A stretch of DNA of 64,000 nt from CAIWHR01 sp039931775 (GCA_039931775.1 JBDTRG010000065.1:11691-75690), one strand, 5' to 3'; shown: positions 1 through 8,729, numbered from the stretch's first letter. The notes: generated by a model not told the origin, from the letters alone. Program-made: numbers and translations.

Positions 1-128
1 ATCAGCGCGTCCCAGTTCGGCTTTCGCGCCCGCGCGATCGCGTTGTCGGGTGTTGCCTCGCGGCTGCCGAAACCATCGAGGATCACGAGGACCACGGGAC
101 GGACGGCAGGGTGGACGGTGGGAGGCAT
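1..128 (-). CDS. gpmI: 2,3-bisphosphoglycerate-independent phosphoglycerate mutase, N-terminal fragment
   Basis: Only the first 42 codons are in the window; the gene continues past the left edge. The translation from the ATG at 128 reads VVLVILDGFG near residue 12, followed by DNAI and a KPNWD segment. This matches the start of the alkaline-phosphatase-superfamily mutase that interconverts 3- and 2-phosphoglycerate in glycolysis. The Asp of the ILDG motif is a metal ligand in this family. The gene is divergent from the rhodanese-like gene at 216, an arrangement common in betaproteobacteria. Confidence is limited by the short length. Confidence 0.8.
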   Translation of the reverse strand, partial: MPPTVHPAVRPVVLVILDGFGSREATPDNAIARARKPNWDAL

Positions 129-215
129 CGAAATCGGCCGGAGGCGGGACAGGCCCCGGGCAGTGCGTCCGGTGCGTTATCATTTTACCTTTACCGCATC
201 CGGAGTCTCGCTTTG

Positions 216-626
216 ATGTCATTCGTCCAGGGCAATTGGATGCTCATCCTCGTCTTCGTGCTGTCGGGCGCGATGCTCGTCTGGCCGTTCGTCCAGCGCC
301 GCCTGTCGCCGGGCAAGGACGTCGGCAACCTCGAGGTCACGCGCCTCATCAACTCGTCGCACGCGGTGCTGGTCGACGTGCGCGAGACCAAGGAATACGA
401 GGGCGGCCGGCTTCCCAACGCGATCCACATTCCGCTGTCGCAGTTGAAAAGCCGTGGCGACGAGCTCGCGCGGCTCGTCGACAAGCCGGTCGTTGCGTAC
501 GACATGATGGGCAACCGGGCCCGGATGGCGAATGCGTCGCTCACGCGCCTTGGCTTCAAGGACGTCTACAACCTGCGAGGCGGCTACCGGGCCTGGAAGG
601 ATGCCGGACTTCCCGTGGAGAAGTGA
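216..626 (+). CDS. membrane-anchored rhodanese-like protein, catalytic Cys missing
   Basis: 136 residues. A single membrane segment (about residues 8-26) is followed by a rhodanese domain (about 38-135) with the typical VLVDVRE, LPNAIHIP and LRGGYRAW stretches. Active rhodaneses carry a CRxGxRS loop for persulfide transfer. Here the equivalent loop reads YDMMGNRA, with Asp96 at the Cys position, so sulfurtransferase activity is unlikely and a binding or sensing role is more plausible. The ATG at 216 is chosen because an upstream in-frame start would add unrelated residues before the membrane segment. The gene directly precedes grxC and secB, a conserved betaproteobacterial order. Confidence 0.85.
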   Translation: MSFVQGNWMLILVFVLSGAMLVWPFVQRRLSPGKDVGNLEVTRLINSSHAVLVDVRETKEYEGGRLPNAIHIPLSQLKSRGDELARLVDKPVVAYDMMGNRARMANASLTRLGFKDVYNLRGGYRAWKDAGLPVEK

Positions 627-627
627 T

Positions 628-894
628 TTGCCGACGGTGACGATGTACACGACGGCCGTGTGTCCGTACTGCATCCAGGCCGAGCGCTTCCTGAGAGCCC
701 GCGGCGTCACCGAAATCGCCGAGATCCGCGTCGATATCGATCCCGCGCTGCGCCGGGCGATGATGGACCGCACGGGTCGCCGCACGGTGCCGCAGATCTA
801 CATCGACGACACCCACGTCGGCGGTTTCGAAGACCTGGTCGCGCTCGATCACGCCGGCCGGCTCGCGCCGTTGCTGGCCGGCGCGCCCGCCTGA
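628..894 (+). CDS. grxC: glutaredoxin 3 (GrxC)
   Basis: 88 residues with the dithiol active site CPYC at residues 12-15, the usual glutaredoxin 3 length, and the GSH-binding TVPQIYI and GGFEDL segments. It reduces protein and small-molecule disulfides with glutathione in the cytoplasm. The start is taken as TTG at 628, one base after the upstream stop, because this gives the family N-terminus MPTVTMYTT. The in-frame ATG at 643 would cut off the first beta strand. It sits between the rhodanese-like gene and secB. Confidence 0.92.
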   Translation: MPTVTMYTTAVCPYCIQAERFLRARGVTEIAEIRVDIDPALRRAMMDRTGRRTVPQIYIDDTHVGGFEDLVALDHAGRLAPLLAGAPA

Positions 895-970
895 CCGGGG
901 ATGGCTCCGCTCCGCCTGGCCGTGGCCGGTGAGGTAAAATCGCACGTTTGACCCCTTCGAGGATTTCATC

Positions 971-1447
971 ATGGTCGACCCGCAAGTACCCGGCGACGGC
1001 GCGCAGAACGTCACCTTTACGATCGACAAGATCTACATCAAGGACCTTTCGCTCGAAAGCCCGGGGTCGCCGCAGTCGTTCCTCACCCAGGAGCAGCCGC
1101 AGGTCGAGGTCGGGCTGCGCACGCGCGGCGAGCAGATCCAGCCGGATGTCTACGAATGCGTGCTGACGGTGACGCTGACGGCGAAAGTAGGCGACAAGAC
1201 GCTGTTCCTGGTCGAGGCATCGCAGGCCGGCATCTTCACGATCCGCGGCATTCCGGCGGAGCAGCTCCAGCCGGTGATCGCGATCAACTGCCCCACGGTG
1301 CTTTTCCCGTACATCCGCGAAGCGCTGGCCGACGCCGTGACCCGCGCCGGATTCCCGCCGGTGCATCTCGCGCCGATCAACTTCGAGACGCTTTACCAGC
1401 AGCAACTCGCGCAGATGCAGCCGCAACCGGCCGCTGCGGTCAACTGA
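971..1447 (+). CDS. secB: protein-export chaperone SecB
   Basis: 158 residues, the normal length for SecB. It has the family landmarks: an early FTIDKIYIKDLSLESP segment, VEVGLRTR, and the conserved NCPTVLFPYIRE stretch in the C-terminal half. SecB is a homotetrameric cytoplasmic chaperone that holds preproteins unfolded and delivers them to SecA by binding its SEC-C tail. The C-terminal tail is Gln/Pro-rich. SecB is mainly a proteobacterial protein. The window also contains two glycosyltransferases with SEC-C motifs (53739-60618), though they are far from this gene. Confidence 0.97.
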   Translation: MVDPQVPGDGAQNVTFTIDKIYIKDLSLESPGSPQSFLTQEQPQVEVGLRTRGEQIQPDVYECVLTVTLTAKVGDKTLFLVEASQAGIFTIRGIPAEQLQPVIAINCPTVLFPYIREALADAVTRAGFPPVHLAPINFETLYQQQLAQMQPQPAAAVN

Positions 1448-1469
1448 GTCCGCGGCGGGCAAGGGCACG

Positions 1470-1967
1470 ATGACCCGATCCGCCGGCCGTCGGCGTTGCG
1501 CACAGCGTAGCGCAGGTCGGGCTGCGGTCATCGCGCTGGCCATCGCGGCGAATTGCGCTGCCGCCGCCGACTTCCTGTCGACGGCCGACGCCGCAACTGT
1601 TCTCTATGACGCGCCATCGGCCAAGGCGCGGCCGCTGTTCGTGCTCTCCCGCGACACGCCGGTCGAGGTCATCGTCCCGGTCGAGGGCTGGACGAAGGTC
1701 CGCGACGTCGGCGGCACGATCGGATGGATCGAGAAGAAGAGCCTCGCCGACCGGCGATCGCTCGTCGTCCGCGTTCCTGCGGCAGAGGTGCGCGCGAACC
1801 CCGAAGACGCGGCACCGCTCGTTTTTCGCGCCGAACAGGGCGTGCTGCTGGAGCTCGCCGAGCCGGCGTCCGGTTCGACGACGACCTCGATGCCCGGCTG
1901 GGTCAAAGTCAGGCATCGCGACGGCCAGACGGGATTCGTGCGGATCACGCAGGTGTTCGGCCTCTGA
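1470..1967 (+). CDS. exported SH3-like domain protein
   Basis: 165 residues. The N-terminus is Arg-rich with a hydrophobic core and a cleavage-like AAAAD site near residue 33, so it is probably periplasmic. Two bacterial SH3-like stretches follow: one around residues 45-90 with GWTKVRDVGGTIGWIEK, and a second ending GWVKVRHRDGQTGFVRI. Such domains usually bind peptidoglycan or cell-wall peptides. It lies between secB and gpsA, a place where this SH3 family is often found. No enzymatic domain is visible and the exact role is unknown. Confidence 0.8.
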   Translation: MTRSAGRRRCAQRSAGRAAVIALAIAANCAAAADFLSTADAATVLYDAPSAKARPLFVLSRDTPVEVIVPVEGWTKVRDVGGTIGWIEKKSLADRRSLVVRVPAAEVRANPEDAAPLVFRAEQGVLLELAEPASGSTTTSMPGWVKVRHRDGQTGFVRITQVFGL

Positions 1968-2014
1968 GCCTGCCGGCCCGCGTGCGGTACCCAGGCGGCG
2001 GGCCCGACATCGGC

Positions 2015-3025
2015 ATGAAATCCAGGATCGCGGTCATCGGCGCCGGCGCATGGGGGACGGCGCTCGCCGCGCACCTCGCGCGCCGCACCGATCTGTCCGT
2101 CACGCTTGCCGCGCGCGACGCGGCGCAGGCGGGGTCGATCGCCGCCGCGCGCGTCAACGAGAAATACCTGCCGGGTGTCGCCCTGCCGGATTCGCTTGCG
2201 ATCACCGCGGATCTCAGGGCGCTCGCCGCAGCGGATCTGCTGATCGTCGGCACACCCGTCGCGGCGCTGCCCGACGTCGCGCGGGCGCTGGCCGGGGCCG
2301 GAGCGCGCGCGCCGCTCGTCTGGCTGTCGAAGGGCTTCATTTCCGTTGCGGCGGGCGGCGCTCATCCCTCGGGCGTCGCGCTCGCGCACGAGGTACTGGC
2401 CGCGATTTGGCCCGCCCCGGTGGGAATCGTGTCGGGGCCGAGCTTCGCCGAGGAGGTCGCGCGCGGGCTGCCGACGGCGGTGACCGTCGCCGCGACGGAT
2501 GCGACGCTCGCCGCGCGGGTCGCCTCGCTGCTCCGCGCCGACACGCTGCGGGCGTACGAGAGCGACGACATCGCGGGGGTGGAGGTCGGAGGCGCCATCA
2601 AGAACGTCCTGGCGATTGCCGCGGGAACGAGCGACGGGCTGGGGTTCGGCAACAATGCGCGCGCCGCGCTGATCACGCGCGGGCTTTCGGAGACCGGCCG
2701 GCTGTCCGAGGCCCTCGGAGGCCGACGCGAGACGCTGATGGGCCTCGCAGGTCTGGGCGATCTCGTGCTGACGTGCACCGGCGACCTGTCGCGCAACCGC
2801 CGCGTCGGGCTCGCGCTTGCCGGAGGCAGGTCGCTTGTGCAGATCTTGGCCGAGCTGGGACACGTTGCCGAAGGGGTGGCGACCGCAGCGCTGGTGCGCG
2901 CTCTTGCGCGCCATCACGGCGTCGAAATGCCGATCTGCGATGCCGTTCACGCCGTGCTGTACGAGGGACTTGCGCCGAGGGAAGCGGTTCTGCGGCTGCT
3001 GAAGCGCGAGCATCGCTCCGAGTAG
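2015..3025 (+). CDS. gpsA: NAD(P)-dependent glycerol-3-phosphate dehydrogenase
   Basis: 336 residues. The nucleotide-binding motif GAGAWGTALA is at residues 9-18, followed by SKGF (Lys106), GPSFAEEVA near 141 and the catalytic-region GGAIKNVLA with Lys196. This is the enzyme that reduces dihydroxyacetone phosphate to sn-glycerol-3-phosphate for phospholipid synthesis. The ATG at 2015 is chosen because it places the Rossmann motif directly at the N-terminus; the longer open frame overlaps the preceding SH3 gene. It is followed by convergent trmL. Confidence 0.95.
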   Translation: MKSRIAVIGAGAWGTALAAHLARRTDLSVTLAARDAAQAGSIAAARVNEKYLPGVALPDSLAITADLRALAAADLLIVGTPVAALPDVARALAGAGARAPLVWLSKGFISVAAGGAHPSGVALAHEVLAAIWPAPVGIVSGPSFAEEVARGLPTAVTVAATDATLAARVASLLRADTLRAYESDDIAGVEVGGAIKNVLAIAAGTSDGLGFGNNARAALITRGLSETGRLSEALGGRRETLMGLAGLGDLVLTCTGDLSRNRRVGLALAGGRSLVQILAELGHVAEGVATAALVRALARHHGVEMPICDAVHAVLYEGLAPREAVLRLLKREHRSE

Positions 3026-3048
3026 CACCGACTGGCCATGCACTGTCG

Positions 3049-3549
3049 CTAGCTCGAGGCTCCGTCGAAGCCCGTCTGCCTCCACGCTTCGTAGACCGCG
3101 ACCGCGACCGCGTTGGACAGGTTGAGGCTGCGCACGCCGGGGCGCATCGGGATCCTGAGTCGCGTGGCCGGATCGAATTTTTCCAGGACCGCGTCGGGCA
3201 ATCCCGCCGATTCGCACCCGAAGACGAGTGCGTCACCCGACGCGAAGCGCGCATCGTAGAGGGATTGCGCGCCGTTGGTCGTGAAAGCGAACCAGCGCCG
3301 GGGCCGCTCGGATTCGAGCGTCGCCCGGCAGGCGTCGAAGTCGCGATGTACTTTGACGTTCGCATATTCGTGATAGTCGAGACCGGCGCGCTTCAATTCA
3401 CGATCGTCCATCCGAAACCCGAGAGGCTCGACGAGGTGCAGCAAGGTTGAGGTGTTGGCGGTCAGCCGGATGACGTTGCCGGTGTTGGGCGGAATCTCCG
3501 GGTGCACCAGCACGACGGCGAAGGGGCGGGACGCAGGCACGCCGGCCAT
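3049..3549 (-). CDS. trmL: tRNA (cytidine/uridine-34-2'-O)-methyltransferase TrmL
   Basis: 166 residues of the SPOUT methyltransferase superfamily. The three knot motifs are visible: PEIPPNTGNVIRL near residue 17, VFGCESAGLP in the middle and RSLNLSNAVAVAVYEAWRQ near the C-terminus. TrmL methylates the ribose of the wobble base in tRNA-Leu isoacceptors as a homodimer. The ATG at 3549 is used because the longer open frame runs into comF. The gene lies just downstream of comF on the same strand, with a 10-bp gap. Confidence 0.93.
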   Translation of the reverse strand: MAGVPASRPFAVVLVHPEIPPNTGNVIRLTANTSTLLHLVEPLGFRMDDRELKRAGLDYHEYANVKVHRDFDACRATLESERPRRWFAFTTNGAQSLYDARFASGDALVFGCESAGLPDAVLEKFDPATRLRIPMRPGVRSLNLSNAVAVAVYEAWRQTGFDGASS

Positions 3550-3559
3550 GGGGAGGCCC

Positions 3560-4366
3560 TCAGTCCCGATCGGGGGACAGCGTTCTCGCGACGACCCAGC
3601 ACTCGACGCGGGCGGCGCCGGCGCGCTTGAGCGCAAGCGACGCCTCCCTGAGCGTCGCGCCGGTCGTCATCACGTCGTCGACGAGCGCGACGCGTGCGCC
3701 GCGGACCACGCCCCGCACGGTGAATGCGCCGCGGACGTTCGCGCGGCGCGCGGCCCACGGCAGCTCGGCCTGCGGCACGCCGCCTGCGATGCGCTCGAGC
3801 GGCAGGGCGACGGGCAGCGCGGTGGCGGCGGCGACGCGCGCCGCTATGATGCCCGCCTGATTGAACCCGCGCTCGCGCTGGCGCGCCGCTGACAGTGGCA
3901 GCGCGACGATGCGCTGTGGACGATTGCCGGGATCGTTGCGTTCGAGTTTCGCGCAAACCGTTGCGGCGAGCTCCGTCCCTGCCCAATGCGCCAGCGCGAT
4001 GCTGCCGCCGTATTTGATCCGCTGGACGAGGCGGTCGACCGGAAACGCATACACGAGCGCCGCAACGGTTGCTTCGAACGGCGGCGGATCGTGGAGGCAG
4101 GCGCCGCAGATCGTGCCGCCGGCGCTGGGCAGTCCGCACATCGTGCATGCGCCGACAACCCGGGGCAGGTCTGCTGCACACTCGGCGCACACGAGCGCGC
4201 CGTCGGTTCGGGCGGCGCACAGTTCGCAGCGCTGCGGCAGCGCTCTCCTCACGACCTCCGCTACGCGCGACGCACACCTGCGAAGCGTGCGGCGCGCGCG
4301 GCGGGTCGCGGCGCAGTCAACCGATTCGGCGCACGCATTTGACAAGACTGGAACCTCCCTCGACAC
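3560..4366 (-). CDS. comF: ComF family phosphoribosyltransferase-like protein
   Basis: 268 residues. The N-terminal part holds a zinc-ribbon-like cysteine set (CELC, CAEC, CTMC, CGAC). The C-terminal part is a phosphoribosyltransferase fold with a PRPP-loop signature VALVDDVMTTGATL. The family is linked to competence and DNA uptake in naturally transformable bacteria, but the biochemical activity is not established. The start at 4366 is uncertain; a start nearer residue 39 would still leave the zinc ribbon intact. It is divergent from bioB with about 80 bp between. Confidence 0.85.
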   Translation of the reverse strand: MSREVPVLSNACAESVDCAATRRARRTLRRCASRVAEVVRRALPQRCELCAARTDGALVCAECAADLPRVVGACTMCGLPSAGGTICGACLHDPPPFEATVAALVYAFPVDRLVQRIKYGGSIALAHWAGTELAATVCAKLERNDPGNRPQRIVALPLSAARQRERGFNQAGIIAARVAAATALPVALPLERIAGGVPQAELPWAARRANVRGAFTVRGVVRGARVALVDDVMTTGATLREASLALKRAGAARVECWVVARTLSPDRD

Positions 4367-4444
4367 TCGTCGCGATTGTAGTCGCGCCTGACGCCGGGCG
4401 CGACGCGACAGGCGCCATGCGTCGCCCTGCGCCCGATTGAAAAC

Positions 4445-5485
4445 GTGACACTATCCCTCGACACGCCCCCGACGCCATCCGCCGAACGAATGAGTGCTGC
4501 GGGCGAAAGCCATCGGGACGTAGGCCCGCCGCGCTGGCCGATCGAAGCGATCGATGCACTGTTCGCGCTGCCGTTCCCCGAACTCATGTTTCGCGCGCAG
4601 GAAGCGCATCGGGCGAATCACGCGCCGGCCGCGGTGCAGCTGTCGACGCTGATCTCGATCAAGACCGGCGGTTGTCCCGAGGACTGCGGCTATTGTCCGC
4701 AGGCCCGCCGCTACGACACGGGCGTCGCGGAGCAGGCCCTCCTCGGCCTGGACGCCGTCGTCGCCGCGGCGCAGGCGGCGAAGGCGCAGGGTGCGACACG
4801 CTTCTGCATGGGCGCCGCCTGGCGCGGGCCGAAAGACCGCGACCTCGACCCGGTGCTGGCGATGGTGCGCGAGGTCAAGGCGCTCGGCCTGCAAACCTGT
4901 TGCACGCTCGGCATGCTGCGCGACGGCCAGGCCGAGGCGCTGAAGGCAGCGGGGCTCGACTACTACAACCACAACCTCGACACCGCGCCCGAGTACTACG
5001 GCGAGGTCATCACGACCCGCGCCTACAAGGACCGGCTCGACACGCTCGACCGGGTGCGCGCGGCCGGCGTCGGCGTGTGTTGCGGCGGCATCGTCGGGAT
5101 GGGCGAGTCGAGAGCGCAACGTGCGGGGCTGATCGCGCAGCTCGCCAACCTCGATCCGTATCCGGAATCGGTGCCGATCAACCACCTGGTGCAGGTCGAG
5201 GGCACGCCGATGCACGAGCGATTCGGCGGCGACGACGCGCTCGACCCGTTCGAATTCGTTCGCACGATCGCGGTCGCGCGGATCACGATGCCGAGGGCCA
5301 TGGTGCGGCTGTCCGCCGGCCGGCGCGAGCTCGGCGAAGCGGTGCAGGCCCTCTGCTTTCTCGCCGGCGCCAATTCGATCTTCTACGGCGACAAGCTGCT
5401 CACGACGGGCAATCCCGATGTCGCCGCCGATCGCGCATTGTTCGCAAGGCTCGGGCTCGCCGTCATGGATGCGCCGGCGGCCTGA
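4445..5485 (+). CDS. bioB: biotin synthase BioB
   Basis: 346 residues, a radical SAM enzyme that inserts sulfur into dethiobiotin. The radical SAM cluster motif CPEDCGYC gives Cys77, Cys81 and Cys84. The biotin-synthase segments YYNHNLDT, GGIVGMGE and the late NSIFYGDKLLTT are all present. The GTG at 4445 is the first start; an ATG at 4490 also fits, since the first 15 residues are not conserved. It heads bioB-bioF-bioH-bioC, which are closely packed or overlapping. Confidence 0.97.
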   Translation: MTLSLDTPPTPSAERMSAAGESHRDVGPPRWPIEAIDALFALPFPELMFRAQEAHRANHAPAAVQLSTLISIKTGGCPEDCGYCPQARRYDTGVAEQALLGLDAVVAAAQAAKAQGATRFCMGAAWRGPKDRDLDPVLAMVREVKALGLQTCCTLGMLRDGQAEALKAAGLDYYNHNLDTAPEYYGEVITTRAYKDRLDTLDRVRAAGVGVCCGGIVGMGESRAQRAGLIAQLANLDPYPESVPINHLVQVEGTPMHERFGGDDALDPFEFVRTIAVARITMPRAMVRLSAGRRELGEAVQALCFLAGANSIFYGDKLLTTGNPDVAADRALFARLGLAVMDAPAA

Positions 5486-6698
5486 TGCGAACGGTGTGTC
5501 GACGGCCCTGATCGCGGGGCTTCTCCGCGACCTCGCGGCGCAGGACGCCGACGGAAGGAAGCGAGTCCGGCGCTCGCTCGCCTGCCCGCAGGGGCCGCGC
5601 GTCGTCGTCGACGGGCGGGAGGTCGTGGCCTTCGCGAGCAACGATTATCTCGGCCTCGCCAATCACCCGGACGTCGTGCGCGCCGCGCGCGACGGTGCGG
5701 CGCGCTGGGGCGTCGGCGCGGGCGCCTCCCACCTCGTCTGCGGCCATTTCACCGCGCACGCGGCGCTCGAGACCGAGCTCGCGGCGTTCGTGCGTCCGTG
5801 CGCCAGTGCGCAAGCGCTTACGTTTTCGTCCGGGTACCTCGCGAACCTCGCGATTCTGACGGCGCTCGCAGGCCGCTCCGACGCGATCTTCGCGGATCGA
5901 TTGAACCACGCGTGCTTGAACGACGGCGCGCTCCTCGCGCGCGCCGAATTCATCCGATACGCCCACGGCGATCTCGGGTCACTCGAGCGGCGACTTGCTG
6001 CGTCGACGGCGCGGCAGAAGCTGATCGCGACCGACGCGGTGTTCAGCATGGACGGGGACATCGCGCCGCTGCCGGCGCTGCTGGCACTCGCCGACGCTTT
6101 CGACGCCTGGCTCGTCGTCGACGACGCGCACGGGTTCGGCGTTCTGGGGACGGACGGGAGCCGCGGCCGCGGCACCCTCGCGCATTTCGGCCTCGCATCG
6201 GAGCGGATCGTCTACATGGGCACGCTCGGGAAGGCCGCAGGCGTCGCCGGGGCGTTCGTGGCCGCGCATCCCGCCGTAATCGAAACGCTGATCCAGACCG
6301 CGCGCCCCTACCTGTTCACGACCGCGGCGCCGCCGCTCCTCGCGGAGGCGCTCCGCGCGAGCCTCGCGATCCTGCGCGATGACGCCCCGCGCCACGCGCA
6401 TCTCGCCGCGTTGATCGCCCGCTTTCGTCAACGGATGCGCGAACTGCCCTGGCGCTTGCTGGATTCGCAGACGGCCATCCAGCCGATCGTCGTCGGCGAC
6501 AACGGGGCGGCGGTCGAGCTCGCCGATCGTTTGTTGCAGCGCGGCTTCTGGGTTCCGGCGATCCGCCCGCCGACCGTGCCGAAGGGATCGGCGCGCCTGC
6601 GTGTCACGCTGAGCGCCGCGCACTCGGTCGACGACGTCGATGCGCTGATCGACGCCTTTGCCGCGATCGGGGGCCCGGCGCGGCCCGAAATGCGATGA
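5469..6698 (+). CDS. bioF: 8-amino-7-oxononanoate synthase BioF
   Basis: About 409 residues, a PLP-dependent alpha-oxoamine synthase that condenses pimeloyl-ACP with alanine. It has the SNDYLGLANHP substrate-loop segment, SGYLANLA, DDAHGFGVLG, and the PLP lysine in GTLGKAAGVAG at about residue 255. The start is uncertain: ATG at 5469 overlaps the bioB stop by 17 bp, and GTG at 5496 lies just after it. The stop codon overlaps the bioH start (ATGA), indicating translational coupling. Confidence 0.95.
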   Translation: MRRRPDANGVSTALIAGLLRDLAAQDADGRKRVRRSLACPQGPRVVVDGREVVAFASNDYLGLANHPDVVRAARDGAARWGVGAGASHLVCGHFTAHAALETELAAFVRPCASAQALTFSSGYLANLAILTALAGRSDAIFADRLNHACLNDGALLARAEFIRYAHGDLGSLERRLAASTARQKLIATDAVFSMDGDIAPLPALLALADAFDAWLVVDDAHGFGVLGTDGSRGRGTLAHFGLASERIVYMGTLGKAAGVAGAFVAAHPAVIETLIQTARPYLFTTAAPPLLAEALRASLAILRDDAPRHAHLAALIARFRQRMRELPWRLLDSQTAIQPIVVGDNGAAVELADRLLQRGFWVPAIRPPTVPKGSARLRVTLSAAHSVDDVDALIDAFAAIGGPARPEMR

Positions 6699-7573
6699 GC
6701 GTTCGGGGGGATCCTTCGAGCGCTGCCGGGCTGCCCCAAAGCGCTCGCCCCCTGGGGGGGGAGGAGCGCAGCGACGATCGGGGGGATCCTACAAGCGCGC
6801 TGCTTCACGTCGAATCGGTGGGTGCCGGCCCGCCACTCGTGCTGCTGCACGGTTGGGCGATGCATTCGGGCATCTGGGGTCCGCTCGTCCCGCGGCTCGC
6901 CCGACGATTTCGCGTGCACGCCGTCGACCTGCCCGGGCACGGGCACAGCGCGCTCCCGTCGCCGTTTTCGCTGGACGGCGCAGTTGCGGCGATTTCCGCG
7001 GCGACGGCCGGGCAGCCCTCCCCAATCGCCGTGCTCGGATGGTCCCTCGGCGGGCTTCTCGCGATGCGCTGGGCGAAGCACGAGCCTTCGAGGATCGGCC
7101 GGATCGCGCTCGTCGCCACGTCGCCCCGATTCGCCGCGACGGCCGACTGGCCCCATGCTGCGTCGGCCGAAACGTTGCGGCGGTTCGGCGACGAACTCTC
7201 GGTCGCATGGAAACTCACGATCCAGCGGTTCCTCGCGCTGCAGGTGCAGGGCAGCGAGCACGGGCGGGCGACCCTTGCCGCGCTGCGCGAGCAGGTGTTC
7301 GCCCGCGGCGAGCCGTTGCCAAAGGCGCTTCGCGATGCGCTCGAGGTCATCGTGACCGTGGACCTGCGCGCCGACGTGCCGGCCATCGCGCAGCCGGCGA
7401 TTGTCATCTCGGGCGAACGCGACACGCTGACGCCTCCGGCGGCGGGACGTTGGCTCGCGGGCCATCTTCCGCGGGGACAGTTCGCGCTCGTCCGCGGCGC
7501 GTCGCACGTGCCGTTTCTCTCTCATGCGGAGCGGTTCGCCGAAGCGCTCGACGGGTTCCTCGATGGCCGCTGA
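6695..7573 (+). CDS. bioH: pimeloyl-ACP methyl ester carboxylesterase BioH, with repeat-derived N-terminal extension
   Basis: 292 residues, an alpha/beta hydrolase. The nucleophile is Ser117 in GWSLGG, the acid is probably Asp243 and the base His271 (SHVPF). The LHGWAMHSGIW oxyanion region starts near residue 51. BioH removes the methyl ester that BioC installs, ending pimelate synthesis. E. coli BioH is about 256 residues and begins close to the LVLLHG strand. Here about 33 extra residues come from a low-complexity GC-rich stretch (6705-6798), read in frame because the ATG overlaps the bioF stop. A shorter form from an internal start cannot be excluded. Confidence 0.9.
   Translation: MSVRGDPSSAAGLPQSARPLGGEERSDDRGDPTSALLHVESVGAGPPLVLLHGWAMHSGIWGPLVPRLARRFRVHAVDLPGHGHSALPSPFSLDGAVAAISAATAGQPSPIAVLGWSLGGLLAMRWAKHEPSRIGRIALVATSPRFAATADWPHAASAETLRRFGDELSVAWKLTIQRFLALQVQGSEHGRATLAALREQVFARGEPLPKALRDALEVIVTVDLRADVPAIAQPAIVISGERDTLTPPAAGRWLAGHLPRGQFALVRGASHVPFLSHAERFAEALDGFLDGR
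6705..6798 (+). repeat. GC-rich hairpin element flanked by 19-bp imperfect direct repeats inside the 5' end of bioH
   Basis: GGGGGGATCCTTCGAGCGC (6705-6723) recurs as GGGGGGATCCTACAAGCGC (6780-6798), 17 of 19 identical, 75 bp apart. Between them GCGCTC (6741-6746) pairs with GAGCGC (6764-6769) around a C/G-rich core, giving a strong hairpin. The 75-bp period is a multiple of three, so bioH stays in frame. It resembles interspersed intergenic repeats of betaproteobacteria. Confidence 0.7.
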
Positions 7574-8495
7574 CCCGGAACGCGATGCGGACCCGGGCGT
7601 GCCCGACGCGCGGGCGGTACGCCGCCATTTCGCGAGGTCCGCCGCCACCTACGACGCGGCGGCGGTGCTGCAAAAGGAAGTCGGCGCGCGGATGGCCGAG
7701 CGCTTCGACGTTGTCAAGGTCGATCCGACCGCGGTCCTCGACGCCGGCTGCGGCACCGGTGACGCGCAGGCCGAGTTGGCCGTCCGGTTTCCCTCCGCGC
7801 GGTACGTCGGGCTCGACGTCGCGCTGCCGATGCTCGACGCGGCGCGAGTGAAGTCGCGGCGCGCCAGAGGGGCGCTCGCCAAGGTCTTCGCGACCTTCGC
7901 CGGCAATCGGGGAGGGCGAGAGCCCCGCTACGTGGGGGGCGACATCGCGGCGCTGCCGTTCGCCGCGGGTTCGTTCGGACTCGTCTGGAGCAACCTCGCG
8001 CTGCAATGGGTCGGCAACCTGCCGGCCGCGCTCGCCGAGATCGGCCGGGTGATGAAGGTCGACGGGCTCCTGACCTTCTCGACGTTCGGTCCCGACACGC
8101 TGAAGGAGCTCTCCGCCGCCTTCGCCGAAGTCGACCGGCACGCGCACGTCAGCCGTTTCACCGACATGCACGACATCGGCGACATGCTGGTCGGCGCCGG
8201 ATTCGCCGACCCCGTCATGCATATGGAAATGGTGACGCTGACCTACGCCGACGGCCTTGCGATGATGCGCGACCTCAAGGCGATCGGCGCGACGAATGCG
8301 ACGCGCGCCCGGCCCCGTGCGCTGATGGGTCGACGGCGCTTCGAACGGGCGCTCGCCTCGCTCGACGCGATGCGCCGCGACGGACGGATCCCCGCGACCT
8401 TCGAGGTGATCTACGGGCATGCGTGGAAGGTCGCGCCGAGCCGGACACCCGACGGGCACGCGATCGTCCGTTTCGGCTCGCGACCGCAAGGCTAG
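7563..8495 (+). CDS. bioC: malonyl-ACP O-methyltransferase BioC
   Basis: 310 residues. The class I SAM-binding motif LDAGCGTGDAQ is at residues 59-69, followed by YVGLDVALPML and WSNLALQWV, and the BioC-type TFSTFGPDTLKEL segment in the second half. BioC methylates malonyl-ACP so that fatty acid synthesis can build the pimeloyl chain. The ATG at 7563 overlaps the end of bioH by 11 bp. A Gly/Arg-rich insertion (about residues 100-120) precedes the GGDIAALPF strand. bioD lies about 6 kb away, and bioA is not in the window. Confidence 0.92.
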   Translation: MAADPERDADPGVPDARAVRRHFARSAATYDAAAVLQKEVGARMAERFDVVKVDPTAVLDAGCGTGDAQAELAVRFPSARYVGLDVALPMLDAARVKSRRARGALAKVFATFAGNRGGREPRYVGGDIAALPFAAGSFGLVWSNLALQWVGNLPAALAEIGRVMKVDGLLTFSTFGPDTLKELSAAFAEVDRHAHVSRFTDMHDIGDMLVGAGFADPVMHMEMVTLTYADGLAMMRDLKAIGATNATRARPRALMGRRRFERALASLDAMRRDGRIPATFEVIYGHAWKVAPSRTPDGHAIVRFGSRPQG

Positions 8496-8729
8496 GACGA
8501 TGCTCGACGTCGATGCGTGGGAGGAGTCGCGGAGCCCTGGATCGCCGGCGGCGGGTTGCGGCGAGGGTGGCTTCCAAAGCCGCGAGCGTTATGAGAGACT
8601 GGCCCGAGATACGACGTCCGGCGCCTTGAGCACCGCGGTCGCGGTGTGTGTCAATGACGTCGGCGTATCGGCAGACTTCGATGGCGCAAAGAGCTCGATG
8701 ACGAGCCGTCGCCGCGAAAGGGGGAAGTG

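Noticed and set aside
8631..8646. CACCGCG-GT-CGCGGTG inverted repeat between bioC and the two-helix membrane protein
   Set aside because: A 2-nt loop and GC-only content make it a weak candidate; no T-run or promoter element accompanies it.
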